From assembly GCF_041296385.1 (NCBI RefSeq), contig NC_091023.1, forward strand, positions 22,720,924 to 22,784,923: a DNA stretch of 64,000 nt, written 5' to 3'. The notes under the pieces are model-generated. The model made no database searches. It was not told the DNA's origin and saw only the letters and a list, made by a program, of their open reading frames with translations. Within the stretch, counting starts at the first letter, position 1, and each line of letters opens with the position of its first letter. Origin of the DNA: Aphelocoma coerulescens. Its lineage: Eukaryota > Chordata > Aves > Passeriformes > Corvidae. The position numbers were made by a program, and so were the translations under genes. Shown here piece after piece: positions 48,801 through 60,569 of the stretch.

Positions 48801-51707
48801 GGATGTGGCTCTTCCTGTTTCTGTACTTGAGCTGTGTTATGGAGTGTAGCTGTATCACTGCTGTTTTCAGTTACTGTTTTTATAGATTTGAGGCACTAGT
48901 TAATTCAGTAACTGATTCTAGGCTCTCAGTAAATGGTAGCTCCTGTGCTAGAATAATTGAAGTGCCACATAAACCCAATTCACTTGCAAGTATAAAACCA
49001 AAAATCTTATTCTTAAAATGTGGTTTCTGTTTTGAAACCATTACTTTTACAATATTTCACCAGCTGCTGGATCTGGTTTAGTTTTTTGTATTCTATAAAT
49101 AAGGTGATCTTTGATTTGAAACAAACTTTATATTTGTCTGTTTTTAATGAAAATTTATTATAATTACTCATTCCTTTCCATATGAATGCCTAGTTTCTCA
49201 AATACTTATTTTTTTTTTAAGTTCAATAGATATTTAAAGTTATATTCACAACCTGCCAGAATTTTTATTGCTACGTCGCTGCATTTGGGTTTTTTGGTAA
49301 TTTTGGGGTTTATTCTTTCCAGTAAATTCCCAAGTCCCTCTCTTGAAAAAATATTTTATCATATAGATTGATTAATGCAGGAAATAATATAGATGATTTT
49401 CATTATGGCATTATATATTATATATCTATTTGGTGCAGTCTGTGCAGACCATCTGCTGTTTTATAGGAGATGGTGATTCATCACTTTTCCATAAAGATTA
49501 GGGACATCTGTTTTCCTTTCTGCGCAGTCTGCAGCTGAAATGGACTCATGTCCTTGTCAGGCTTTTCCTGAGTTCCTCTGGAGCCTTTTGGAGAAGTCAG
49601 TGTCCAGGACACTTGCACTGTTAGCTGCTTCTTCTGGGGGAAGAGACAGAATGGCTTAAGCTGAGCAGAATTGTTCTCCTTTCTCTCTTCAGTTGAAAGA
49701 TAAATGACTTTTTACCCACTCCCCACCCTTTTTTTTTTTTTTGGCCAAGTTATTGCACAACAAACAATTGCAGAAGTGCTTAAGAATACACCCAGATGTG
49801 CTTGGATGAGGGAACTGCAATACCTTCAACTTCCATCCACTGCTTTTCCAAAAATGACTTTGATAAAAAGTATTTTAAGAAGTTGAATGGATATTCTTCA
49901 TGTCCTGCTTAAAGGAAAAAGCTGGCAACAACAAACATCCAGTTTCCTATTTCAGTAGGACCAGTTTTATTCTTAAATGTAAGAACTTCTCTTGATCTCT
50001 CAGATTCTTTGTAAATAGTGTGGTCTGACAATCACAACATTCAGGTCTCCAGTCAGACATGCCATGATACCTTTCCCAGAAATACTCAATACTTGACTTA
50101 CAGATGTTTTATCTGTTGCCAGCACTTCAGTAAGAAAACCTTTATGATGATGTCAGAGCTAACTGTTGCACAAATCATTAAGGAAAAACTAGTGCTTTAT
50201 TCTTTGTGAAAAGCTAACTGTTTCCAACCTTGAATGTTACAACCTTCACACAGTAATAATTCAAATGAATTCAGGTTTGGATGTTGGTACTTCCTTCCAC
50301 GTTTCCTTTCCATTTGCCTTGTACACATTTGTAAATCCATCAGGAAATTGGACTATCAATTCTTTATATAATTTAAATCTGAACACACAAGAGAATATGA
50401 AATTAGTTTATGTCATCATGTCAGCAATTTTGTATCTCTGTAATAGCATACTTTTAAAAAGGGAAAATGTAAAAATGCCAAAAAATAAGCTTATTATGAG
50501 GAATAATTGAAGTCAGGAATGGAAGATGGGACACAAATTCAAGTGTGTCTGAAAGGCTCAGACAGATGGAGAGACTGCTGGATTGAGAACACAAATGTAT
50601 TAAAAACCCCCATTAAAAACATGGCTGGGAGGAAGAAGCTTCAAATAAACAACTGGCAAGGAGTGCTCTCATGGACATTGTTAGAAGACATCTATCCATC
50701 TAACAGAGCTGCCACAGAACAAGGCATAACTGGATGATTCTGCTCAACACATGTCCAGAACATCTTTGGAGAAACCTTCATTTCCACAGTGTTCTTCAGT
50801 GGAAAGGGTCCCTCAGTTAGTTGGGATAGTCTAACCCATGTAGTCTTTTTTTATGTTGTAAGCTTCAGCAGCCTGAGACTGGTATTTCACATTGAGAAAA
50901 GGAGTTTAACATGGAAAAAAGATCCAACCAGTTTAAAGTTGCACTTTTGAAGTGAATTACTGCTGTGTGTAGAATATTCATTTTGATAGCTAACGATAAA
51001 TGTCTTCATGAGATGGTTGTGCCAAAGCCCATACATCAAAACTTTGTTTCCTTAACCCAGTGGTGTAATACACAGATGGAATTAACTCCTTTTGGAAATT
51101 GTAGCTATGTGAATGTTCTCATTGACTTGCACGTAGCAGAGTAATATAGTTACTTTTTATAGAATTAGATAATAGTATCTTTTTATTGCTGGAAAGAGCC
51201 CACTTGAATTATGTTTCTGATTGCTATTTCAGTGCTGTTTTCCCAGTCTCTTCTAATGATGAGAGGTTGTTCCTCTTAATGAAATGAAAATTCTGTCTTT
51301 GCTGGGACTTGAAATTCCCGATGAGTAGTTCTCCAATAAATACAGTGTAATTAGAGGCTGTAGCAAAAATTACTTTCAGATTATTTCAGAATTCCCATCA
51401 TAATATTGTACTCTTGCATGTAATTTAGGTTCAACAAGATGAAGGGATGAGCACTGGAAAATGTGTAGCTGAAAAGCTCTAGTGTGGATAAAATCATTGG
51501 ATCTAAGAATGGACATTTCTAAACCAGTAATCATATTTTTTATTGCCTTTAGGTTGTCAAGATATTGCGGATGAATTTAGAGCACAAGAAATTGATGGAC
51601 AAGCTCTCCTCTTGTTGAAGGAGGATCACCTTATGAGTGCAATGAATATTAAGCTTGGACCTGCACTGAAAATCTGTGCACGTATCAATTCCTTGAAGGA
51701 ATCCTAG
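33709..51707 (+). CDS. PHC3: PHC3, polyhomeotic homolog 3 (complete, 14 coding exons)
   Basis: Subunit of canonical Polycomb repressive complex 1, acting in the nucleus in chromatin compaction through SAM-domain polymers (family knowledge). Coding exons: 33709-33834, 34570-34728, 36134-36211, 37737-37895, 38331-38429, 39555-39789, 41269-42143, 43575-43725, 44046-44299, 45000-45156, 46424-46538, 47265-47415, 47507-47738, 51553-51707. They total 2,946 nt, 981 residues, with no internal stop (human about 983). Order: Ser/Thr-rich N-terminus; Gln-rich region (about 43-95); a long Pro/Gln-rich disordered region; HD1 motif about 680-712 (KPPQAIVKPQILTHVIEGF); FCS zinc finger with C777, C780, C796, C800; Arg-rich linker; C-terminal SAM domain about 914-978. 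Start: first ATG of the exon, giving MENEPNTTT against human MDTEPNPGT; the frame is open upstream to the acceptor. PHC1 and PHC2 are excluded by the PHC3-type sequence throughout and by synteny. Confidence 0.97.
34570..34728 (+). CDS. PHC3: PHC3 coding exon 3
   Basis: Residues 43-95, VIQQALHRPPSSAAQYLQQM followed by Gln/His-rich YAAQQQHLMLQ. Acceptor CATCACAG, donor GTGAGA; phase 0 at both ends. Confidence 0.96.
34878..34900. repeat. Short perfect hairpin
   Basis: ATCCTCCAAA, a 3-base CTG loop, then TTTGGAGGAT: 10-bp perfect arms in PHC3 intron 3. Confidence 0.85.
36134..36211 (+). CDS. PHC3: PHC3 coding exon 4
   Basis: 78 nt, residues 96-121 (ASLSGGRQCTSPTGSVTQQS, then SMSQTS). Acceptor GCTATTTAG, donor GTACGT. 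Phase 0, so skipping would keep the frame. Confidence 0.94.
37737..37895 (+). CDS. PHC3: PHC3 coding exon 5
   Basis: Residues 122-174 (INLSTSPTPAQIISRSQTSN to QAQMYLRAQM). Acceptor TTTCCTTAG, donor GTAAGT; phase 0. Confidence 0.96.
38331..38429 (+). CDS. PHC3: PHC3 coding exon 6
   Basis: Residues 175-207 (LIFTPATTVAAVQSDIPVVS, then a serine run and QSAATQ). Acceptor GCTTAACAG, donor GTGAGC; phase 0. Confidence 0.96.
39555..39789 (+). CDS. PHC3: PHC3 coding exon 7
   Basis: Residues 208-286 (VQNLTLRSQKLGVLSSSQNG to TRTSSIHHLITP). Acceptor ATTTCCCAG, donor GTGGGA; ends in phase 1. Confidence 0.96.
41269..42143 (+). CDS. PHC3: PHC3 coding exon 8 (large Pro/Gln-rich exon)
   Basis: 875 nt, residues 286-577, the longest exon. 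It starts SYSPLQPHSLVKHQQIPLHS and includes a Gln run, SQSPTIIIHPQALIQ, an Ala/Pro-rich stretch coded by about 80% GC DNA (41,660-41,810), and EEELPAAEALVQLPFQTLPP. Acceptor CTTCACAG, donor GTGAGT. Confidence 0.96.
43575..43725 (+). CDS. PHC3: PHC3 coding exon 9
   Basis: Residues 578-628, acidic IYQVENVCEEEMPEDSD, then Pro/Thr-rich ARTPTPPTLSPPAIT. Acceptor TTGGATGCAG, donor GTGAGG. Confidence 0.95.
44046..44299 (+). CDS. PHC3: PHC3 coding exon 10 (HD1 motif)
   Basis: Residues 628-712, ending with the HD1 homology region (KPQILTHVIEGFVIQEGLEP, then FP), which is shared by polyhomeotic proteins. Acceptor TTTTTTGCAG, donor GTAAGC. Confidence 0.96.
45000..45156 (+). CDS. PHC3: PHC3 coding exon 11
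   Basis: Residues 713-765 (VSRSSLLVEQPAEKRLLVEG to HADNSSDTEIEDMIAE). Acceptor TTGCAATAG; donor GTTTGT is weak, but the next exon continues the frame. Confidence 0.93.
46424..46538 (+). CDS. PHC3: PHC3 coding exon 12 (FCS zinc finger)
   Basis: Residues 765-803. Carries the whole Cys4 FCS finger: KCEFCGKMGY followed by RFCSTSCAKR, which binds RNA or nucleic acid in polyhomeotic proteins. Acceptor CTCTTTAG, donor GTAACG. Confidence 0.96.
47265..47415 (+). CDS. PHC3: PHC3 coding exon 13 (basic linker)
   Basis: Residues 803-853. Begins RHSLSCTKKFGLFPSDKTSR and continues with an arginine-rich SLGRRGRRPSGPEGASR. The middle of the exon is locally CpG-dense. Acceptor TTCTTTAG, donor GTCTGT; a short 91-bp intron follows. 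Confidence 0.94.
47507..47738 (+). CDS. PHC3: PHC3 coding exon 14 (start of SAM)
   Basis: Residues 854-931. Contains a charged Arg/Glu run (RQSERERERELRELRMRK), then the first half of the SAM domain (WTVDEVWAFIHSLPG). Acceptor TTTTCCAG, donor GTATGG. Confidence 0.96.
51553..51707 (+). CDS. PHC3: PHC3 terminal coding exon 15 (end of SAM)
   Basis: Residues 931-981 and TAG. Second half of the SAM domain (DEFRAQEIDGQALLLLKEDH, LMSAMNIKLGPALKICARIN), the polymerising end-helix surface. Acceptor GCCTTTAG. The preceding intron is 3.8 kb. Confidence 0.97.
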
Positions 51708-52465
51708 GAGGTGAACACGAAGGTTTAAACAACAGTTTCTCAATGACAGAACCGACAGTAATATGCCAACATCTTCACTGTGGCATGTGCTACTGTGATG
51801 TTTTGTTAAATAGGTGGGGTTCTCCCCACATAAAGACTTTAAAATGTTCTTTTGATTATACCAGGAGTCCTCTGTGGTTTTCAATAACTAATAGGTTTAT
51901 GGTAAAGCCTGAGTAATGCTTTGAGTTGAAATTTTTCATGGAAAAACATGAAGTGAAATATGCTGTGATAGGTTAAATATTCCCCAACATGTACTTCATT
52001 TTATGAGTTATGATTAACACCCCAGTCCCCACCCCAATCTAGACACCATTTAAATTGTGTTGCTGTATTCTGAAAGATTTTTCCCACATACAGCAGTGTT
52101 TTGACTGAACTAACAGAAGTGTCCACAGGCCCTGTGGAAGCACTAGTACCAGTAAAATGCTATGCATTTAGTTGTGCTCTCTGAGTTTGTTTTAGTCTTG
52201 AGCAAATTGTTTGTAAGGGGTAGGTTGGCAGCTGGTTTTCCTCATGTAGGTTTACCCTCATCTCTGCCACTATAGTATTTTCTTGAAGTCTGTAAAATAC
52301 TATAAACCATGTAGATGTCTCATCAAAATCCTCATGATCAGGCTACTGACACTCCTGCCAGAGGTAACTGAAGCACATGTTACTTTACTCTTTGAATGCT
52401 GCTATGCACTAAGGGGGCATTAAGTGTTAGGTTTGTAGTTTCACATGCTGCTAGTTAAGCTAGAC

Positions 52466-53370
52466 CAGCAGTTCTCAAATGAGGGTTCAGAGTGGACCCT
52501 GAGGAGGTGTGTGAGCACTCAGGGCTCAGGTTCCCAAATGCCTGGGTGTGAGGAGCTGAAAACTGTAGCCAGGACCAGCTCGTGTTGAGACAAGTTACTT
52601 TAGAGACTGGGGGTAGAGAAGGGACAGCATAGCTCAGATGTTCTTTATCTTGATACCTCTTCTAACATGTCTTTCCCTGTAGTGCATTCCCATTGCCCCA
52701 CCGGACATTTCCAGGCACCTTTTACTTGTCCAGTGGCCAGTGTGAGCTGTGCTTGCAGTACTCTGAGGAAGGAGCAGTGAGGCCCCCTCAGAGCTTGTGC
52801 AGGAGCAGCTGCTGCTGCCATGAGGGAGCCTCCCAGGTCAGCAGGGAGAATACCAACGTTGGCAACTCTGGGATAAATATCCAGGGGCCCTGCTTTGTCC
52901 CTCTGGCAGGAGATTTTGTCTTGGATGCTGCAGGTGGTAGGATTTTAGTGTCCCCCTCCATCTTCCCTCTCTCACACTCTATGGAACAAATACATTTCCC
53001 CAGTTACTGATGCTCTTGACAGCTGCCTGGGCTCTGAGGCAGCAGCACCTTCTTGGCCTTTGCTTCCCCACCACCTGTGCACGGATGCTCATGGATGTAT
53101 TTTGTACTTCTGTTCCCTCCCTTTTGCAGCTCCACTCCCCTTATGTACAGACCTGGATCCCTAAGCTCTTGTCTAGGGAAAGAAGGGTACGTGTGCTGAT
53201 AGTCATTGTGTATATTTGAATTAAATATGTGTACGTGTCTGCAAATAATGTATTTTTTTGTATTTTATGCAAATTAATGCATAATATATGATTGTGTAGG
53301 GAAGTATTCAGGGGGACTGTACAGTATTCCTGAAGAGAGGAGGAACTGACCTAAAGTTTGAGAACTGCTG
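52466..53370. mobile_element. Degenerate hAT-type (Charlie-like) DNA transposon
   Basis: Left end CAGCAGTTCTCAAATGAG and right end CTAAAGTTTGAGAACTGCTG form 14-bp perfect terminal inverted repeats (CAGCAGTTCTCAAA), close to the CAGxGGTTCTCAAA ends of hAT-Charlie elements. The 8-bp flanks are AGCTAGAC and CCCTAGAT and share the CTAGA core expected of hAT target-site duplications (nTCTAGAn). The inside shows no recognisable transposase; the 105-codon ORF at 52693-53010 is not transposase-like. It is probably an old non-autonomous copy. It sits in the PHC3 3' UTR. Confidence 0.75.
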
Positions 53371-53823
53371 CCCTAGATCAAAAGGAGTCAATGCACATAC
53401 ACTGGCTAAAAGGCAGGTTTGTGACAGACAGATTAATATGTATATTATTTAACTGATGACCTTAAAGAGTAAATTTGGATTACAGAAAAATCTGTGCTTC
53501 ATTTTCCTTTACTTAGACTATTGCTTTGTTTCCACTAACAGACTTTTCTACCATTACCTTCTGGAGATCAATACTAGAATCATTGTTCTTACTTACAACT
53601 GTTTGAGCTTGCTAATAGCAGATGTTATTAATGTCTTTATTAACCACTGAAGCTGCGAGTTAGGACAACACATTACAGTTACATGCTGGTATGTGGTGAG
53701 AGCCCTTATCCAAATGGCACCAAAGCTTTAGAGGATGAATTGATGCCTGGATTTATTTTGGAGGGAAGTTGCTAAGCACTTTCTAATTTGGTTTTTTTTT
53801 TCTGTTTTCAGTTACTGTTGTAA

Positions 53824-53829
53824 AATAAA
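53824..53829 (+). terminator. PHC3: PHC3 candidate proximal poly(A) signal
   Basis: AATAAA 2.1 kb after the stop codon, in GTAAAATAAACTTC context. Confidence 0.35.
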
Positions 53830-56800
53830 CTTCTTAGTTGAAGTTCCAACATTTGCTAATGTTCATTTGAAAGACATTCAAATGATGGAGACAGTGGGTT
53901 CCCATTTGTAGCATTTCTGTAAGATACACAGTGTAGCATAGCTGTAACATATGTTCTAAAGGATATGTTCTGTTTTGATGAGCTAACTGAAGACTAAAGA
54001 TATCTTAGATATTTATCCTTTGGCTTTTGTCTTAAAGTTTTATTATTTTTATACAGAAATCTCACTGGCTAATTTTTAATCTGTCTTCTGATTGTACTGT
54101 TCTTAGGCAATGTAAAAAGTAGGGATACATAAATGTGGTTTGATAATGGCTTAAGGTGTACTAGAAAATGTGGACTTAGGGGTCTTATTTAGACCTGTAG
54201 TTAATCAGTGTTACCTGCATGAGAATTTCATGGCTGCTTTAATTTTGCTTTACTAGACAGCTTTGAGGAGAGCTTCTCCAGCTAGTGTTTGTGTCCAGCT
54301 CAGCCATAATCACTGCCAGGTGCTGGGAGCTCAGAGCAGACCCCAGTAAGGCACATCTGGTCCTGTTCTTCTGGTATGTAACATTCCCTGTGGGTTTGGG
54401 AGAACTGCAGATAATGAATTATGCTTTAAATATTCATGAATGCAACAACTTAGAATGTGGGCCTTAAGCATATTAAAAGTTTTTTTTCTTCTTCAGTGAT
54501 TTTGGCAATTAACTGGAACTTAAAAGCAGACACAGCTATACCAACCTGTACTGATAGAAATGCACTTGTATGGGAGTGTTTGCCAGTGTAGCCATGTCAA
54601 TAAAATCAATTTTTAAAGAATTCACACTTGTATGGGAAAGTAGGCTGGAAAATTTCCAAGTGCAGCTGAAGTCTACTTGGGAAGTTTATGAATTTGCTCA
54701 AAAAACAATATAATACTTAGAGTAACAGTCCTCCAGAACCATTTTACATACCAGCCACTTGCTGTTCAGATAGGTGATGTTTTCCCAGGCTTATACTACC
54801 ATTTCCCATGGCTTTCCCACACATTAGGTAATACCCTCTTGCAAAAGAAGTAGTATTGAAGATTTTAACTAGTTTTTAACACTTGTTCCCACAGGATGCA
54901 TCTACAAGAAACCTTTTTTATTAGCTTTATTTCCTGGGATTTTGCTTTCTGTATTCAGCCTTCTGGTGTTGCAGGCTACCCCTCACAACAATGCTTGCAG
55001 TATTTCAGTTTCCATAGAAAGGAATGTAGGATGCTGCAGGATCTTAGCTCAGAAGGGAGATACATTCCATGGCTTTTTCCCTTCCTTTTTCTCTACCAGT
55101 CTCCATCCTACCCTACTCCTTAATGGAAACTGCAGCATTAGCTCAGGGCAAGGCCCTTTTGCAGAGCACTGGGCTGAAGGTAGCTTTCAAGATTTCATCC
55201 AATAGAATTAAGAACTATTACACTTGTCTCAGTTTCAGGATTGGTTTGGGGTTTTAAAAATTGTACATGATGATCTAATGGGTGTGCAGCCTCCCCTGAT
55301 CCATCTGGCTCGTGTCACTCAGCATCCCTGCCTTGCAGCAGGAGCAGGGCACTCCCCTGAGGAAGCTTGGCTACCTCCACTGACTTGAAGTGCCAGCTGT
55401 TTTGGATAACCAGAGAGTGTTTGACGGGTTTTTAAACAGGCTGCATTGTAAATCCATTCTTTACCCATTAACCTATCATATTTTTTCCAGAATCGAAGTT
55501 CCTGAGGGAGGGTAAAGCCTTTGCTAGATTTTTGTCAACAAGACATTTCAAATGGAAGATTTATGTCCCACAAGCATCCATTTCCTCATTTCTTTCCCAT
55601 GAAAGCAGGTTTTTTACCTCCTGACTTCCACTTCTGCTTTGTCCAAAAAGGAATCCAGCCTTCTGGGTAGAACAGATGGAGTCCTTAGTAACTGCAGATG
55701 TGGCAGGAAAAGGATGGGATAAAACCAAGTGTTTGGGCAGGTTTGTGATAGCTGTTGCATCATTTCTGTATCTCGAGCTGTAAGGAAATACTCAGGTACA
55801 AAACCACTGAAGTGTGGTTTGAATGGAAGTTCATCATGAGACTGGGCTGGGTGTGGTGTGTCACTGCCTGGCATGGCAGCTAAAACTAATGCCAATTTCA
55901 GATGGATGCTCTCATTCTAATATCACAATATCCACGCAGAAACTTCCACCTCAATAGCTCAACAGATTTCTTACTAAGTGACAAATGTACAGCTCTGAGT
56001 GATCAAAGAATTCAGTGACAGCTGTGTTGAGTCCTGATTTTGCAAATAATTACATTTATAACATGAGTAGTTCTTCTGATTGTACTGAGACTGCTCATAT
56101 TAAAATTCAGCATGTATAAAAGCTTGCAGGGTTATTTTCTCACCAGTATTGTATAGAGATGTCCTGTTAGCATATATTTAGAAATATAGTTGTCATCATT
56201 AACCAGACATTTACTCATTGATTGTTCTAGGCTGCAGATAATGACTGTGCAAAACAATCAGTCTAGGATACTTTTCTAATATTCACCTGAATTAGTTTAT
56301 TAGAGATGGAGAGAAGCTAATATTTTAGAGTATTTTGTTTTAAATATAGTGTTTCTCTTCAATGCTGAGTGGAACAGGTATGAGCAGAGCTATCAATGAA
56401 TAATTTCAGTGTAAAGTGTTAATTGCTTATAGTGAATTAATTTTCAAGTCACTCTTGCATAGTGAGCTGTAGTTTCAGACAGGAATTATTGTTAGAAGAA
56501 AGAAATTTTAAATTCATTTAATGCTTAGTTCATTTAGGATGAGCCTAAATTAAACTATTTTAAAAAGAATTTGCCTTTAGTCATGTGAGTTTATTTAGGC
56601 CTGAAAGGTTCTATGTAGTTACATCCCCTGGATGGCTTTGAAAGTAGTGGCATTTGAAAAAGAGACGGTAGTGATGGTCCAGACAAGTGCCAGCTGTGTG
56701 GGTTTTTCAGGAAGCTTTTTCAGGAAGCTCTCCCTGGTCTGAGCTGATGGAGTCAGGGCCTGGGACACAGACTGAGCACCAAGACAGTGAGCACGCATTA

Positions 56801-59800
56801 CCCTAATCCATGGGAATCAGCCTGATTTGGTTTTACCATCTTCATCTCTTTGGAACTCTGACATTTCCTTCTCCACTCCATCTCTGAGTGTGGCATTTTG
56901 CTCTCTTGGGTGTCAGCTCTGTGGGCTGGGGCATTTTGTGTCCTGCTTTATCCCATGGGTCTTGTTGCCAGCACTTCCACGTGTGCTCAAGGCCCCATCC
57001 TAAGCTGCTGTGTAGGTTTGTGTAACCTCTGCATTAAGACACACTCCTGCTCATTCACTTGAAGGTTGCATAGTATTTTCTGATCTCTTACAGCAAAGTG
57101 GAAGGGAAAAAGTAAAGTTCAAATGTGTGAATATGCTGGTAATTGCAGGTATGTAGTAAGCTCATAGTCCAGCTTTTGTAGCCATGGATTTAACTTTTCT
57201 GAAGCACAGTTCTGGGAGCCAGTGTTACAAACAGATTTCAAGTTAAAATTTTTTAAACTTCCAGCATGTATTCCTGCTGAATTATCCAAATGACTCTGAA
57301 CAGTAAGAAACTAGAAAAATGATATTTAAAAAGATTTTTGCCACCTAGATGTAATTGTAACTTGAGCACAATTGTGCATTCATAGAATGGTGATCATAAA
57401 CGCTGTTTACGTGCAAAATGTAACACTGAAGGAGCATTCTAATTGTGTTTATGAAGCACTGCTTTGGTACATAGGGTTGTTGACAGGTTTGTAGTGTTGT
57501 TGCTAGGTAATAAGCAGGGTATCTCTGGTGATTATGGGATTAGGCTCAAAGCACAAATGTCTTTGATTCATGAGGTAGATCTACTTTGTGGGTGAAGCCT
57601 GGGCAGCCTGTGGAAGGCTTGTGTTGTCCTCCACTACCCAGCCGGGATGTTTTCATCCTCTGGCAGCTTTTTGCAAATTCATTTTTGGAAAGAACAGTGA
57701 AGGATTCTGCACACCCAACTTCCTTTCCAAGCAAACTTTGTGTTATAGAATGAACGAGCCTGTACTGACCAGGAAAGATGTGTATAAAGATGAAGGGTTT
57801 TATCATTGAGTGCCAAATACTCTGTTTTTGAAAACACATAGGATATCTCATAAAATCAATGTTGATTTGTAAGAGATTCTTTAAATGAGAAAAGTACAGA
57901 AGTTTCCCATAAGGGGTTAACACTTTAGCTGTTGTTAGCATTAATATCAAATAATCCTGTAAGAGTTAAGGACAGTAAGGTATTTGAATGGTGTAAGACA
58001 CAAGAAGTGATGCACAGAGGAGAGGTAGCAGTGGTTATCTGTAGTTCTTTTATTTCAGATATTACCACCTTCCTGGCATAGCTTCTGTCCTCTTTGGCAG
58101 TGAAACTGTCACCCTGTTCTAGAGAGGGATGGTCCAGGGCTGCATGGCTGGACCCAAGCACGAGCGTTGGGACTGCCCAGAAGCACCAGGTAAAAAAAAA
58201 AATGCACAGAGGAAAAGACATAATTGTAAGGAATGCAATAGGATGGAGATCACTGCACAGCTGGTGTCTCCCTCCATGAATGCCAAGGGTAAAAGTGGGC
58301 TTGCAAAGAGAGTTACCACTAATGTGTTTTAAAATAGTCGCTTGGCAGGCTGAGGCACCACAGTTGGATGTTGGTGGAGACCTGCAGTGCCACTGTTGCC
58401 TCCTCGATGGAGGTGACAGCCTAAAGGTTGATGCTCTTTGGCACTTTTCCACAAAAAGTAAGGCAGAATAAATCTGACAAGTAATACAGTGATGTAACAT
58501 CAATCCATTAATATTTGCTTTGGCTGCATGTTGTGGATTCCCTGTAAAAAATGTTAAAAACTTCAAGTGGCTTTAGGAGCACTGCAGCAGCTACAGGAAT
58601 TCTGGCACGCTAGGGCAGACGGGGTTGTGTAAACTTTAATTAGGGCTTGGGAAGCTGAACCACACTGATAAATAAAACATGTCAGCAGCCTCACCCAACT
58701 GGTTGCAGTTCCAGTTCTGTGCATGTTAGTGATTCAGAAGTGTGAGACTTACCATGCAAAACACACCTGAAACGATTTTGAAAACAGCTTTGCCTTCATC
58801 TGGTGTTGAATGAACTTTAAAAGAGGAATTTCCCCCTGCCTGCCGAGTCTGTAGGGATTAGTTATTTCATGATTCTGAAATGCCTGGTGCATTCCTATAT
58901 TTGAGGTATTTGCTGATTTTTAAATGGAATTAGGTTTTGTAAATATTTTGTCAGCCCCATATCAGTGGGTGTCCAGTTTCTATAAAACCTGAAGAAATGC
59001 TGTGTCTAACCCCTGTGTTTAGCCATGGTTTATCCTATAGCATCTCCAGCACTTACTAACAGCAATTACAGTTTGAGAGAGCAGGGAGTGATTGCTTAAG
59101 GTTGTTTTTCCAGTTAACATTGCATGTGCTTTCCTACTTTTAACATGGATATAGAATTTCCTCCAAGTACATTTTCCAGCATAAAAAATGAAATAATTTG
59201 TGGTGCCAAACACTTCAAACTATGTTGCTAAACATTGCCTCCTCTTATTGCACTAGTTTTAAAATTCAGTTTTTGATCATTTACTGTCCTTTTGATGGCC
59301 TTCTTAACAGATTTTCCCCCAAAACCACTTTCTAGTGCTGAAAAATGCGTGTCCCCTTTTGATTACATCACAGAAATCTCAAAGAAATTTACCACAGACT
59401 GTGGGTGAAAGAAGCACTATGTGAAGTGAAGTAATAAATCAAAATAATCGGATTTTTGTATGTTTCAGAAATCAAAAGATTAATTTATGATTGAGATGTG
59501 ATTGTGTATTCTTATGGAGTGAAATACTGGAGTATTCTTTTATAAGAAAACTTAACCCATATAGTATTAAATTCTGCAATTAAATCTATCTCTATAATTG
59601 ATATATAATAATGTAAACTGTTACCCAGAATTTAAGTTTTACAGTTGAAGAGCACACAATGAACTATATAAAGTATGATCTTTACTTTGTGAATCATTTT
59701 TTTAAGAAGCACTTTCCTATTACCAACTAGCATGTGAATGAATTTTAGATTCTCTCATTTGTTATGATCTGTAAAAGTGAAATTTCTTCAATCTGTCTGT

Positions 59801-60027
59801 TAATGGGTAAAATCCATCCTACAAATGCTGAAACAAAGCACCTTAAACTATGCTGCTTAAACTTGCTTGTAATTGCACCTTTTGTTATCTGCAGAGTTTT
59901 CTTAATGAGTATTCTTGTGTGAAATCACTGTTCCCTGTGGGTCTGGGGGACGATTCACCAACCTACAGCATCATTTACTTAGTTTCTCTTTCAATACAAC
60001 CTTGTATTGTGAGTTTAGTGCTTCAGA

Positions 60028-60033
60028 AATAAA
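60028..60033 (+). terminator. PHC3: PHC3 candidate distal poly(A) signal
   Basis: AATAAA followed within 15-35 nt by T/G-rich TTTGTCTGCTTTGGTTGTGT, the arrangement expected of an efficient cleavage site. Confidence 0.5.
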
Positions 60034-60569
60034 TGCTAATTTCATTTGTCTGCTTTGGTTGTGTATCATTTATTTCTCGTATACAAAATCAAATCAAGTC
60101 CATCATAAAACTGTAAGAATTTGAAAATTAGGAATATTTTTTCTAGAAGCCTGACTAATTCTTTCCCTGCTAAAGTAGTCCCACTTCATATTTAACTATT
60201 TTAAAGTAATTTTGGCTTAAAAATAAGCTATATTTTAATTTAAACCATTCTTTAACCTTGGACGTGTGTTTATGTATAATGCTTGTTGCTCTAATTATTT
60301 AATTTTTAATTTGTACATATACCTTAGAGGAGCAGCAGCAAAGAAACAATGAAACAGCACTTCTCCTGTGGCTGGGGAAGTTGCCCATCTTGCATTGGTT
60401 TTGTACTGTATAAACAAAGTTTCTGTAAGAGTTGTAACTTTAACTAAAACCAGTTATTTCTTGTTAAACAGACAGCAACCCTTGCCTTCCATCAAGCTGA
60501 CAAAAATCCACATTTTAACAACAAAATACACTTCAAAAAATCATTTGAACCTTAGGTCAGCATCTGTAT

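Larger units (their letters stand above)
51708..60050 (+). other. PHC3: PHC3 3' UTR (long form inferred)
   Basis: No further exon on the plus strand is recognised before GPR160. AATAAA motifs occur at 53824-53829, 54599-54604 and, among others, 60028-60033. The last is followed by a strong T/G-rich stretch (TCTGCTTTGGTTGTGT), so a transcript of up to 8.3 kb of 3' UTR is plausible. A Pumilio-type TGTAAATA is at 58938-58945. A degenerate hAT transposon occupies 52466-53370. Chance ORFs inside reach 213 codons on the minus strand (57925-58566, TTG start) and resemble nothing known to me. Confidence 0.55.

Noticed and set aside
50507..50737. 76-codon ORF in PHC3 intron 14 as a possible alternative exon
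   Set aside because: No match to PHC3 isoforms known to me, no convincing acceptor and donor pair, and the last two SAM exons join in frame without it.
52693..53219. 105- and 69-codon ORFs after PHC3
   Set aside because: They lie inside the degenerate hAT element; no transposase motif is visible and the peptides look random.
57925..58566. 213-codon minus-strand ORF with some hydrophobic stretches
   Set aside because: It starts with TTG, is antisense to the PHC3 3' UTR, shows no recognisable domain, splice signals or family, and an ORF this long is not very unlikely by chance in 64 kb.
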